NCBI GenBank assembly: GCA_003150355.1
Contig: QAMJ01000014.1
Location: forward strand, 1 to 64,000
DNA: 64,000 nt
Direction of reading: 5' to 3'
Origin: Clostridiales bacterium
Lineage (GTDB): Bacteria > Bacillota > Clostridia > Oscillospirales > Oscillospiraceae
Shown piece by piece: positions 41,950 through 50,727 of this stretch; positions within the stretch are counted from its first letter, which is position 1, and every line of letters starts with the position of its first letter. The position numbers and the translations under genes were made by a program. The notes under the pieces are model-generated. The model was not told the DNA's origin and searched no databases. It saw nothing but the letters and a program-made list of their open reading frames with translations.

Positions 41950-43056
41950 TCAGTCGGAGACTGCGGTCAGAGCTGCGCGTGCGCCGTCGTAGTCGGAGTC
42001 AACAGCCTTGGCATAGCCGGTGTGGCTGTAGACGGAGAAGATCGCCTGACCCTCATCGGTGTTGATGATGTTGATGAAGCAATCCTGCAGAGCTGCGACG
42101 AGCTCGGGAGTGTAGTACTGGCTCTCCTTGGAGATAGCGACGGTGTCATTGTAGATACCCTCGGTGACGCCGATGACATTCAGCTCGTTCCAGATGCTGT
42201 CGGAACGGCCCATGCCCTGCTTGCCGGTCTCATCCTGCTGATCGGTGGGGAGCATCCAGCTGGCTTCGTAGTCGTTGCGGCCGTCAGCGTAGCAGACGAT
42301 GATGTCGACCTGCTCAGCAGCAGCGTAGGAGAATGCGGTGCCGTAGCCGGAGTCAAGAGGAATGACGTTGGAGAGGTCGGAGATCTTCTTGCCGTCGTAG
42401 TTTTCCATCAGCCACATGGAGGGGTAGATGTAACCGGCGGAGGAAGAGGTCTTCTGAACTGCCCACTTTGCCTTGTCGAGGTCTTCCCAGGTGAGCTTCT
42501 CACCGGCTGCGACCTTGGCTGCCAGTTCCTTGCCGTACTCGGAAGGAGTTGCGTAGATCAGGGAGCGGTAGTAGGTGACCTGAGGACCGTTCTTCTGGGT
42601 GGCATTGGCTTCGCCGTTCCAGGTGGTGGGGTCGGTGCTGTCGTTGGACAGGCCGTTGCGGGTAGCGGTGAGGATGACGTCGACGTCATCGGAGTAGAGA
42701 GCGTAGGTGCCGCCAGGGAGCCAGCCGAGGTCGATAGAGCCTGCGGACATAGCCTCGCCGGTAGCATCGTAGCTGGTGCCGACGGTGATGTCTACTTCGT
42801 CGATGTCATAGCCGAGGTTTGCCATCTCAGCCTTGACGAGCTCGGGCAGATCCTTGGTACCGGTGATGATAACATCGGCGTCCTTGGAAGGAACGAACTC
42901 GAGAGTCAGCTTGTCGAAGTGGGGCCTTGCGGGCTCAGCATCGGCAGAAGGCTCAGCTGCGGGGGCTTCAGTAGCAGCGGGAGCTGCAGACTGACCGCAG
43001 GCGCAGAGGGCGAACATCATAACAAGCGCGAGAAGCAGTGCTATGGTCTTTTTCAT
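41950..43056 (-). CDS. phnD: Phosphonate-type ABC transporter substrate-binding lipoprotein
   Basis: 368 residues from the ATG at 43056, with GGAGG 11 bases upstream. The signal peptide ends at a lipobox-like LCAC, Cys20. The mature part is a PhnD-like periplasmic-fold protein: LTLEFVPSKDADVI near the start, SIDLGWLPGGTYAL, and KWAVQKTSSSAGYIYPS in the ligand cleft. It opens the operon and has a clear promoter. PhnD homologues bind phosphonates, phosphite or nucleotide-like phosphates, so the ligand is not settled. No C-P lyase genes are in the window. Confidence 0.9.
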   Translation of the reverse strand: MKKTIALLLALVMMFALCACGQSAAPAATEAPAAEPSADAEPARPHFDKLTLEFVPSKDADVIITGTKDLPELVKAEMANLGYDIDEVDITVGTSYDATGEAMSAGSIDLGWLPGGTYALYSDDVDVILTATRNGLSNDSTDPTTWNGEANATQKNGPQVTYYRSLIYATPSEYGKELAAKVAAGEKLTWEDLDKAKWAVQKTSSSAGYIYPSMWLMENYDGKKISDLSNVIPLDSGYGTAFSYAAAEQVDIIVCYADGRNDYEASWMLPTDQQDETGKQGMGRSDSIWNELNVIGVTEGIYNDTVAISKESQYYTPELVAALQDCFINIINTDEGQAIFSVYSHTGYAKAVDSDYDGARAALTAVSD

Positions 43057-43168
43057 TTCTTGTTTTCCTCCATAAAATTTATATTCATGGCCAAAAGGCC
43101 GATGAACCGGATATGGGCGGCGCGGGAGGGAACCGTGTCGGAACCGGTCATGTCCCGTACCTGTACAC

Positions 43169-43197
43169 AATATACCACATGTTGCGAGCGTTTACAA
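43169..43197 (-). promoter_or_regulatory. Promoter of the phnDCEE operon
   Basis: On the minus strand TTGTAA (43197-43192) and TATATT (43174-43169) are 17 bases apart, about 110 bases before the phnD start and just past the end of surE. Confidence 0.65.
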
Positions 43198-43219
43198 TAG
43201 GCGGCACAACATTTTATAT

Positions 43220-43951
43220 TTACAGTACCATACTTTTTACTTTGCCTATGGAGACGTAGCCGTTGAAGACGGCGTGGATATCGCTGCCCTCGGGCGCGCG
43301 TTCGGGGCTGAGCTGCTCGGCATAGGGGCGGAGGATGAAGGAGCCGTCGGGCTGCTCGGTCTTGTCATAGTGGTTATCAAAGACGCACAGCGGCGCGGGG
43401 ATGCGCTCACGCAGAATGCCGCGGCAGTCCTCAAGCGCGCAGCCGGGGAAGTTCACGTTCCAAATTTCGCCGCGGCCGATAGGGGAAGAGAGCAGCTCCT
43501 CAATGACGGGGACGAGGTACTTGTCCGTCACGTCGCTGCTGCCGTCATGCTGGGAAGAAAACGCGATGGCGGGGATGCCGTTTATGAGCGCCTCCATCGC
43601 CGCGCCGACAGTGCCGGAATAGGCAATGTCAAAGCCGGTGTTATAGCCGAAGTTGATGCCGGAGAAAACGACATCGGGCTTTACGGGCATGAGGAAGTTG
43701 ACCGCGAGCTTCACGCAGTCGGCAGGCGTGCCGCCGATGCTCCATGCGTCCATGACCGGTACGGGGAAGGCGGGGCGGCTCACGAGAAACTCGCCGAAAA
43801 TGGTGAGCTTCTGAGACATGCCGCTGCACTGGCTCGACGGTGCGGCGACCCAGACATTGCCGAACTTTGCCGCGGCTTCGGCCAGACGGACTATGCCGGG
43901 GGAGTCGATACCGTCGTCATTTGCGATGAGGATATTGAGCTTGTCTTTCAT
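43220..43951 (-). CDS. surE: 5'/3'-nucleotidase SurE
   Basis: This 243-residue protein hydrolyses nucleoside monophosphates with a divalent metal. The metal-binding start ILIANDDGIDSPGI, the AAPSSQCSGMSQKLT segment, DVVFSGINFGYNTG and YSGTVGAAMEAL are diagnostic. Length is normal. It lies upstream of the phosphonate-type importer on the same strand and, with the phosphoesterase at 37484, gives two nucleotidase activities around that importer. Confidence 0.95.
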   Translation of the reverse strand: MKDKLNILIANDDGIDSPGIVRLAEAAAKFGNVWVAAPSSQCSGMSQKLTIFGEFLVSRPAFPVPVMDAWSIGGTPADCVKLAVNFLMPVKPDVVFSGINFGYNTGFDIAYSGTVGAAMEALINGIPAIAFSSQHDGSSDVTDKYLVPVIEELLSSPIGRGEIWNVNFPGCALEDCRGILRERIPAPLCVFDNHYDKTEQPDGSFILRPYAEQLSPERAPEGSDIHAVFNGYVSIGKVKSMVL

Positions 43952-44007
43952 TATATAAATGCTCCTTAGTGAATTAACGCTCTACATATTAGCACAGCGG
44001 AAAGATT

Positions 44008-45117
44008 TTAACAACTCCCGCCGCAGATGATACCGGCGATGCGCTCCGCACCGTCTTTAGGCAGACAGCTGTCCTGCGCGCGCAGCATACGCGCGGCGGC
44101 GGAGGTATCATAGATGAGCCTGTCGGCAAAGCGGGCGGCTTCGTCGGTGCTGCGCGCAAAGTACGACATGCCGTGCGCGGCGAAGAACTCGGCGTTAAGA
44201 GTCTCGACGCCGGGGATGGCCATAGTGTGTACGAGCGGGACGCCGAGCACGGCGGCCTCGGAGCTGGAAATGCCCCCGGCCTTCGAGAGCAGCACATCGG
44301 CGGCGCGCATATAGACCGCGACCTTATCCGTAAACGGCACGGCCATGACGCCGCGCCCCTGATAACCGGATTCTATCGCGGCGCGCAGCTCCTCATTGCG
44401 CCCCGGCAGGACGCAGAGCAGGGAGTTTTCATCCGGGACGCGCAGGATAGAATCGCAGAGCGAGACCGCGTCGCCGCAGCCGATGCCGCCGGTCATGATG
44501 AGATATATCTTCTTATCCTCCGGCAGACCGAGCATGGCGCGGGCGTCTGTCTTGCTGAGAGGCAAAGAGAACTTGCGCGCGACGGGCATACCGGTGGTGA
44601 AGAGCCTGTCGCCCGGCAGACCGGCGTCGACACAGGCTCTGCGCACCTCGTCATGCGGGAGGAAGTACCCGTCAAGCTCCGTCTCCGGGAGGAACGGGAT
44701 GCAGGTATAGTCCGAGAGGATGCCGTAGCAGCGGACGGGGAAGCTCTCATGGCGGCGCAGGAAGGTCAGCGTCTCCATCGGGAACAGGTGGGAGCAGACG
44801 ACCGCGTCATAGCCGTTCTCCGTCACAAAAGCGCTGAGCTGCCGCGCGTGGCGGAGGTTCGCGAGGTACACCGGGGAGGTGACGCCGGTCGAGCTGTACA
44901 TCTCACCGGCGTGGTACATCATGCCGAACACCTCAGGCGTGCGGGAGGAGATGCGGTTGAGGAGCTTATCGAAGCTGAGCGGGCCGGGATCGCCGAACAT
45001 GTGCAGCATATCGAGGAAGGACGTCTCGTGTCCGGCGGCGTCCAGCGCCTCCTTGACGGCAAGCGCGCAGTGGTTGTGCCCCTCACCGGTCGAGCAGCTG
45101 AGAAGAAGTATTTTCAT
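44008..45117 (-). CDS. Glycosyltransferase of the MGDG synthase / MurG-like (GT28) group
   Basis: 369 residues. The N-terminal acceptor domain starts KILLLSCSTGEGHNHCALAV, the MGDG-synthase signature. The C-terminal sugar-nucleotide domain includes LIMTGGIGCGD and LLSKAGGISSSEAAVLGVP, which contacts the UDP-sugar. Such enzymes transfer glucose or galactose to diacylglycerol at the inner face of the membrane. The acceptor is not proven. It stands alone, with CAGGAGGG before the ATG. Confidence 0.88.
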   Translation of the reverse strand: MKILLLSCSTGEGHNHCALAVKEALDAAGHETSFLDMLHMFGDPGPLSFDKLLNRISSRTPEVFGMMYHAGEMYSSTGVTSPVYLANLRHARQLSAFVTENGYDAVVCSHLFPMETLTFLRRHESFPVRCYGILSDYTCIPFLPETELDGYFLPHDEVRRACVDAGLPGDRLFTTGMPVARKFSLPLSKTDARAMLGLPEDKKIYLIMTGGIGCGDAVSLCDSILRVPDENSLLCVLPGRNEELRAAIESGYQGRGVMAVPFTDKVAVYMRAADVLLSKAGGISSSEAAVLGVPLVHTMAIPGVETLNAEFFAAHGMSYFARSTDEAARFADRLIYDTSAAARMLRAQDSCLPKDGAERIAGIICGGSC

Positions 45118-45276
45118 GCCGAAGCCCTCCTGACAGTTAGTGCCAATATTATATATGAATTACAGAACAAAGGCAAGGCGCGTTAAGCAGATGTAAAAAA
45201 TTTCGGAAACGGTGAAACAAAATGGCGGGGGAGAACGTTATATATAGTAATTACATAAAACGAAAGGAACACAGCC

Positions 45277-47376
45277 ATGAAGAAAACAATATCTTTGATA
45301 CTGACGGTGCTGCTGCTCGCATCACTGCTGACAGGCTGCGGGAGCACGGAGCCAGCGGCACCCGAGACGACCGCCCAGCCGCAGACGATGAGCGTTGACG
45401 AGAGCGGCAAGTGGACAGGCCGCGGCGGCTGCTGCAAGCTTGAGATCACGGACGGGGAAGTGTTCTACAGCAGCATGAAGCGCGGCGAGGGAAACACCGT
45501 GTACAGCAGCGGCAGCAGCCTCATGAGCAGGGACGGCGCGGCGATCGGTGACGTGTGGGTCTATGCCTACGCCCCGGCGGCGGACGGAGTATGGTACGGC
45601 GAGTGGCAGGGCTACGACGAGAACGGTCAGTACCGCTCCGACAGCCGCCTTGTGAAGCTCGGCATGGACGGCACAGAGCTTGCCGTCTACGATATCCCCG
45701 ACCGCGTGGACGAGATATACCTCGGCGCGGACGGGCTTCTGTACGTCTGCGACACGATAGGCGACGTAGCCGCGGTATATACGCAGGAGGGCGAGCGCCT
45801 CGGCAGTATAGACATTTCCGCTGCGCGCTTTGACCAATATTCTCTGCGCCTTGAGCAGAGCGGAGACGGCAGTATCTGGCTGCGCACGGAACAGGGCGGG
45901 AGCGGGTATGTGTACCCCATAAACAGCGCGGCGCTGACGCTCGGGACGGAATACGCCCTGCCGCAGAACACGCAGACACTGTACACCGGCAACGCGGAGC
46001 ACCCTTTCCTGTGCGCGACGGATGAGGAGCTTTCATGGTGGTCGCCCGAGGGCGGCACGGAGCTGATACTCGTCTGGGAGGAGTGCGGCATAAGCGGTGG
46101 AGACGACATGCGGAGCATCATCCCGGACGGCGACGGCTTTATATGTCTCTACGCCGGCTGCCTTGCGCGCATCAGCCCCGCAAGCCCGGACGAGGTGAAG
46201 CCAAAGGTCGTGCTGACGATGGCAGCGCCGTGGGAGGAGAGCGCCGCGGACTTCAATATGCAGAGCGACGAATATTATATAAAGGTAAAGGACTACAGCG
46301 AGGGCGGCGAGTTTGACACGGCCACGGCCTACACCCGGATGCTGACCGACATCGCTGCCGGGAACAGCGCCGACCTCTATCTCGGCCTTGACCTCATCGA
46401 CATGGGCACGGATAAGTTCGGCTCAAACGGGCTGCTGATGGATATTTACCAGCTCATCGACGCTGACCCGGAGCTGAGCCGGGACGACTTCTGGCTGCTC
46501 AAGGCGCTGGAGCGGGACGGGAAGCTCTACCGGGTCATGGGTGAATTTGCGATAGACACCTATTACGGCTTTACCGACACAGTGGGCGACAGGTATGGCT
46601 GGACATGGGACGAGTACTTCGCCATGCAGGACGCGCTGCCCGACGGCGCGCAGATGCTCGGCTACCGCCCGGCGGATATGTTCATACGCAACTCACTATC
46701 GGGTTATCTCCGCAGTAATATAGACTGGGCGAACAGGACCTGCAGCTTTGACACACCGGAGTTTGTACGCATTCTCTCCGCCGCGCGTGACGGCAGCAAT
46801 CCCAACGAATCCGCCGAGAACATGAACACCGTCGGCGACGTGTATCAGGCCATGGCGGACGGGCGGCTCATCCTGTCGGGGACGTGGATGATCATGCCGG
46901 AGACGTTTGCCGAGGCGGAGAAAACCTTTGGACGGCGCATAAGCTATATCGGCTGGCCGACGCCCGACGGCGGCTGCGGCAGTTTCGTTGTCGCCCCGAC
47001 GCGCACCTATGCTATAAGCGCGCAGACGAAGTGCCCGGAGGGCTGCTGGGCGTTTGCGAAATATATCCTGACGCAGAGCGGCGGCTGGGGGATGTCCATG
47101 TATAAGCTCGCGCTCGAAGCGCAGCTGCGGGAGCTCCAGGGCGAGCACAAGAACATGTGGGGCGAGACGGTTGGCGCAACGATGAACGCGGAGCAGGCGG
47201 AGGACTTCCTTGAGCTTGTCCGCAGGATTGACACCGTGAGCATTCCCGACGGCAGCAGCATATATAAAATAGTAACGGAGAGCATGCAGCCGATGCTCGC
47301 GGGCGATAAGACGCCCGAGGAGACGGCAAAGCTCATCCAGTCAAAGCTCAGCATATATCTTGCCGAGCAGGGATAA
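45277..47376 (+). CDS. Solute-binding lipoprotein with an extra N-terminal beta-rich (propeller-like) domain
   Basis: 699 residues. Lipobox LLTGC places the anchor at Cys21. Residues 40-310 have repeated short beta patterns with Asp-Gly turns (GADGLLYVCD, SGDGSIWLRT, PDGDGFICL), like a propeller. From about 320 the chain resembles a family 1 extracellular solute-binding protein (YTRMLTDIAAGNSADLYLG, TWMIMPETFAEAE, AFAKYILTQ). Usual binding proteins have about 420-450 residues. No permease or ATPase gene is near, so it may serve an importer elsewhere or act as a sensor. Confidence 0.8.
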   Translation: MKKTISLILTVLLLASLLTGCGSTEPAAPETTAQPQTMSVDESGKWTGRGGCCKLEITDGEVFYSSMKRGEGNTVYSSGSSLMSRDGAAIGDVWVYAYAPAADGVWYGEWQGYDENGQYRSDSRLVKLGMDGTELAVYDIPDRVDEIYLGADGLLYVCDTIGDVAAVYTQEGERLGSIDISAARFDQYSLRLEQSGDGSIWLRTEQGGSGYVYPINSAALTLGTEYALPQNTQTLYTGNAEHPFLCATDEELSWWSPEGGTELILVWEECGISGGDDMRSIIPDGDGFICLYAGCLARISPASPDEVKPKVVLTMAAPWEESAADFNMQSDEYYIKVKDYSEGGEFDTATAYTRMLTDIAAGNSADLYLGLDLIDMGTDKFGSNGLLMDIYQLIDADPELSRDDFWLLKALERDGKLYRVMGEFAIDTYYGFTDTVGDRYGWTWDEYFAMQDALPDGAQMLGYRPADMFIRNSLSGYLRSNIDWANRTCSFDTPEFVRILSAARDGSNPNESAENMNTVGDVYQAMADGRLILSGTWMIMPETFAEAEKTFGRRISYIGWPTPDGGCGSFVVAPTRTYAISAQTKCPEGCWAFAKYILTQSGGWGMSMYKLALEAQLRELQGEHKNMWGETVGATMNAEQAEDFLELVRRIDTVSIPDGSSIYKIVTESMQPMLAGDKTPEETAKLIQSKLSIYLAEQG

Positions 47377-47538
47377 AAAATTTTTCTCCCATGCGGGAAC
47401 AAAACCGGGATGCGCGCCGTCATATAAGCGCAAGGATGAAGTGAAGCTGAATTGTAACGGAAATGGTTACAAAACATATTAAGAATCCTTAAGCGCATCC
47501 GGAAAGAAGGTCGATAAATTTGTACAAAGAACGGAAAA

Positions 47539-47567
47539 TGTCAAATAAATAATATCGTTATTTGACA
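47539..47567. promoter_or_regulatory. Palindromic operator-like site upstream of the surface protein
   Basis: The perfect inverted repeat tgtcaaataa/ttatttgaca (47539-47548 and 47558-47567) has a 9-base spacer. It is about 80 bases above the promoter at 47649. The 402-base gap 47377-47778 is A/T-rich and holds no gene. Confidence 0.5.
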
Positions 47568-47648
47568 TAACACAGCAAATTGACACTTCAAAAATTCAAA
47601 ACGGTTACAATTAGGAAAAAATAATTCGCAAATTCATTAAAAAAACTC

Positions 47649-47677
47649 TTGCATTTTACATAACATCGTGTTACATT
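47649..47677 (+). promoter_or_regulatory. Promoter of the surface-protein gene
   Basis: TTGCAT (47649-47654) and TACATT (47672-47677) are 17 bases apart, leaving a leader of about 95 bases before the ATG. Confidence 0.6.
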
Positions 47678-47778
47678 ATAGCTACACCGATGACCTGGGG
47701 GGAAAATCGTGAAGTATCCGGCCAAAGGTAATGTAAATTGGTGAGAATAAAAAACAGCAATATAAGGAGACGGAAAAC

Positions 47779-50541
47779 ATGAAAAAGGTTACCAAATTCT
47801 TATCCATCCTTCTTCTTGTCGCTATGTGCATGAGCCTGTTCGGCGGCAGCGCATATGCGTTTGAGTTGGACGGAAATGATTCCAGTTCTGCACCGACGGT
47901 CGTGAACGATGGCGTCCAGTTCGGCGGCGACGATGCATATCTCGACGGCGGCAGCAGCGGCAGTCTCAGCACTCTTGAGCTTGGGGACGGTTCCGCAGAA
48001 CCGACTAAAGAGGCACCTACACCCACGCCTGCAGATCCTGTAGTAGTCAATGACACCACAAGTGTCAAGTATGACTCTCTTGAAGAGGCTCTTGCAGCAG
48101 CTAATGCGGGAGAAACACTTACGTTTCTGAAACCCATCAAGAGCACCTCTGCGGTTAACATTTCAAAGGCGGTCAATATTAACTGCGTCTATGGCTGGAC
48201 GATTAACGGCGGCCTGAACGTTAACGCCGATGTTAAGCTTGCCGGTATGATTGAAATGAATTCTGTGATCAGCGTCAACAACAGAACCCTTACGATTGAC
48301 GGAGGCTACATAGATGCGGCAAATCGTTTCTCCGTGAACGGCGGTCTGGTTAAGATTGACAATGAAACTGTCATCTCCGGCGAAACAAATATTTTTACAG
48401 GCATGAATTCAAACCAGATTGCAATTTACAGCGGTTTCTTTAAGTATAACCCCGCTGGATTCAGTGTCCCCGGCACAGTCGTTAATGGAGATGTAACTGT
48501 AACTGATACTACTGGTGTATATGGCTTCAGTGACTTCACTGGATTTGAAGTCGCGGTTGGCTCCACCAAATATCAGGCTTCCCTGAACGGCAGCTACTAT
48601 GAGACTCTTCAGGCTGCATTCGACGCGGCAAAGAACGGCGAGACTGTCTATGTTCTCAAGCAGACGGGCGACAACAATCTCAGCGATGCAGCGCTCAATG
48701 GCAGCAAGAACATTGTCCTCAACCTTAACAACGAGGAGATTACTGCGGGCAACATCACCGTCAACACCGGCAGCACGCTGACCATCATGAACGGCTGGAT
48801 TGATCAGTCCATCGAAAACCACGGTACTCTTACCGTCAGCGGCAACGCTAAAGTCGCAACGCTCAGAGTAAAGGGCGGAGCCGCCTATATTAACGGCAAG
48901 GTCGATATCCTCAACACTGACGATGGCAGCACCTACATGTCCGACAGCAATGCGAGCATCGGCGAGATCAATGTTTACAGCACGCCTAACCTCTATATCT
49001 CCGGCGGCACCGTCGGCAAGATCAGCGCAAACAACACCGGCGCACCCAAGCTGGTCACCGGCGGCACGTGGAAAGATGGAAATGTTTCCGGCTACGTTGC
49101 AGACAGCTATGAGGCGGCGCAGGAGGTCGCAGGCGAGTGGATCGTCAAGGCCAAGGGCGCGGCTCCCGTAGTGCCCACTCCCACTCCCGGCATTCCGACC
49201 ACGCCACCCTCTCCGACGGGCGCACCCGTGAACGCGACAATCACCCTTGATAACGGCACCAGAGCATATCAGTACAACCAGCTCGGCAAAAACAATCCGG
49301 CCCTGCGCTTCACCGCAAACCCGGCCGGTAACGTCACCTACGTGACTGCGTACACCGCCTCCGGCGCACAGACCCTTATCGAGGGCACTCACTACAGCTA
49401 CAACCGCCAGAACGGCCAGATCCTGCTCTACAGCACCTATGTTGAGAGCATCAAGGCTCAGACCGTCACCCTGTACTTCTACTTCAGCGGCGAGACTAAC
49501 CCCGCATCCGCTACAGTATACGTTGTTCCTTACTACAGCCTGAACACCAGCAGCTACACCAGAAGCAGCGGCAGCGCCGTGTACTTCACTCTGTCCACCG
49601 GCTCCGCTTATGGCTACAGATACGGTACCTCCGCTGACTTCTCCAAGGCAACCGCACTTCCCGCAGGCAGCTACAGCGAGACCCAGAGCGGCAGCTATAC
49701 CACTCTGCGCTTCACAAACAGCTTCCTGGATTCCCTTGCAAACGGCAGCTACTACTTCTTCTACGTGCTGGATAACAACAACACCCGCGTCTGCATGAAC
49801 TCCGGCAGTTCCGCCCTGCGCATCAGCGGCAGCGGCAGCCCCGTGGTACCGCCCACGATTGACGACTACATGGTCGACTACATCAGCGGCATCGACAGCT
49901 GGTACTCCGGAGATGAGAAGCTCGGCTTCAGGATCCAGCCCAACATCGGCAAGAACGGCGGCATTGCAGTCGACGGCTACAAGGTTCCCGGTGAGGACTA
50001 TGTCGACCGCGGCACCGGCCTCATCTACCTCGGCATCAACTACCTCAACGATCTCGCTACCGGCTGGCACACCCTGACCGTGTACTACGACACGATGTTC
50101 CAGAACCCGAACAGGTCCATCCAGTTCTATGTCGGCCCGTCTCTCAAGGCCGTTGATACCGACAAGCACGTTATCAACAGCAGCAAGGATCTCAAGTTCG
50201 TCTGCTCCGACACCATCGACCCGAAGAACGTCAGAGTCGGCTCCGGCAACGGCTGGCTTGAAGAGGGCAGCCAGTTCACCATCAGCGGCAACGGCAGGTA
50301 CATCACCCTCAAGGCGAAGTTCCTCAATGCCCGCACCGCAGGCGAGACCTACACCCTCAATGTCAAGACCACCAGCGGCGAGTGGACCAGCTGCAACTTC
50401 CGCATCCTGACCACCGCACAGGCGGCCTCCAGCCCGAGAACCGGCGATAACAGCAACATCGGCCTGTGGCTCGTGTTCATGGCAGTCTCCGGCGGCGCTG
50501 TCGCAGTCGCTCTGCCTAAGCTCAAGAAGGGCAAGGACTGA
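47779..50541 (+). CDS. Large sortase-anchored surface protein with beta-helix-like region
   Basis: 920 residues. A signal peptide ends near AYA (about 27). Residues 90-450 contain repeated beta-solenoid-like turns (NGGLNVNADVKLAGM, TVNTGSTLTIMNGWIDQSIENHGTLTVSGNA). A Pro/Thr linker at about 455-475 leads to two or three Ig-like or X2-like modules. The C-terminus has a sorting signal: SPRTGD at 885-890, a hydrophobic span and KLKKGKD. SPxTG is a sortase motif of Clostridia, so the protein is probably cell-wall-linked. The role, such as adhesion or glycan binding, is unknown. No sortase gene is in the window. Confidence 0.82.
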   Translation: MKKVTKFLSILLLVAMCMSLFGGSAYAFELDGNDSSSAPTVVNDGVQFGGDDAYLDGGSSGSLSTLELGDGSAEPTKEAPTPTPADPVVVNDTTSVKYDSLEEALAAANAGETLTFLKPIKSTSAVNISKAVNINCVYGWTINGGLNVNADVKLAGMIEMNSVISVNNRTLTIDGGYIDAANRFSVNGGLVKIDNETVISGETNIFTGMNSNQIAIYSGFFKYNPAGFSVPGTVVNGDVTVTDTTGVYGFSDFTGFEVAVGSTKYQASLNGSYYETLQAAFDAAKNGETVYVLKQTGDNNLSDAALNGSKNIVLNLNNEEITAGNITVNTGSTLTIMNGWIDQSIENHGTLTVSGNAKVATLRVKGGAAYINGKVDILNTDDGSTYMSDSNASIGEINVYSTPNLYISGGTVGKISANNTGAPKLVTGGTWKDGNVSGYVADSYEAAQEVAGEWIVKAKGAAPVVPTPTPGIPTTPPSPTGAPVNATITLDNGTRAYQYNQLGKNNPALRFTANPAGNVTYVTAYTASGAQTLIEGTHYSYNRQNGQILLYSTYVESIKAQTVTLYFYFSGETNPASATVYVVPYYSLNTSSYTRSSGSAVYFTLSTGSAYGYRYGTSADFSKATALPAGSYSETQSGSYTTLRFTNSFLDSLANGSYYFFYVLDNNNTRVCMNSGSSALRISGSGSPVVPPTIDDYMVDYISGIDSWYSGDEKLGFRIQPNIGKNGGIAVDGYKVPGEDYVDRGTGLIYLGINYLNDLATGWHTLTVYYDTMFQNPNRSIQFYVGPSLKAVDTDKHVINSSKDLKFVCSDTIDPKNVRVGSGNGWLEEGSQFTISGNGRYITLKAKFLNARTAGETYTLNVKTTSGEWTSCNFRILTTAQAASSPRTGDNSNIGLWLVFMAVSGGAVAVALPKLKKGKD

Positions 50542-50574
50542 TCCGGTAAATACGGAAGACAAAACAAACCAATA

Positions 50575-50613
50575 AATTCAGGCTCCCGGGTTTCGCCGGG
50601 AGCCTGAATTATT
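50575..50613. terminator. Terminator of the surface-protein gene
   Basis: A perfect 15-bp stem (50575-50589 with 50596-50610) with a GTTTCG loop and A/T-rich ends. Confidence 0.93.
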
Positions 50614-50637
50614 AACAGAACAGTAATTTATAATCGG

Positions 50638-50666
50638 TTGCAATATAGTCCCTTATGAAGTATAAT
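50638..50666 (+). promoter_or_regulatory. Promoter of the Sel1 lipoprotein gene
   Basis: TTGCAA (50638-50643) and a consensus TATAAT (50661-50666) are 17 bases apart. Confidence 0.78.
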
Positions 50667-50727
50667 ACCAGCGCACCAAGGGGAGAGACTTCCCGGAGGT
50701 GCTGAAAGATACTAAGGAGAAGATAAA

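Noticed and set aside
42022..43200. 392-codon plus-strand frame opposite phnD
   Set aside because: It is a shadow of the phnD frame; phnD has lipobox, family motifs, promoter and ribosome site.
37484..43951. C-P lyase (phosphonate degradation) operon
   Set aside because: Only importer genes are of the phn type; none of phnG-H-I-J-K-L-M is present in the window.
48409..50562. Very long open frame (about 717 codons) on the minus strand opposite the surface protein
   Set aside because: The plus-strand gene has signal peptide, domains, sorting signal, ribosome site and terminator. The antisense frame is low-complexity (Ala/Val/Asp/Gly-rich) and arises from third-position GC bias.
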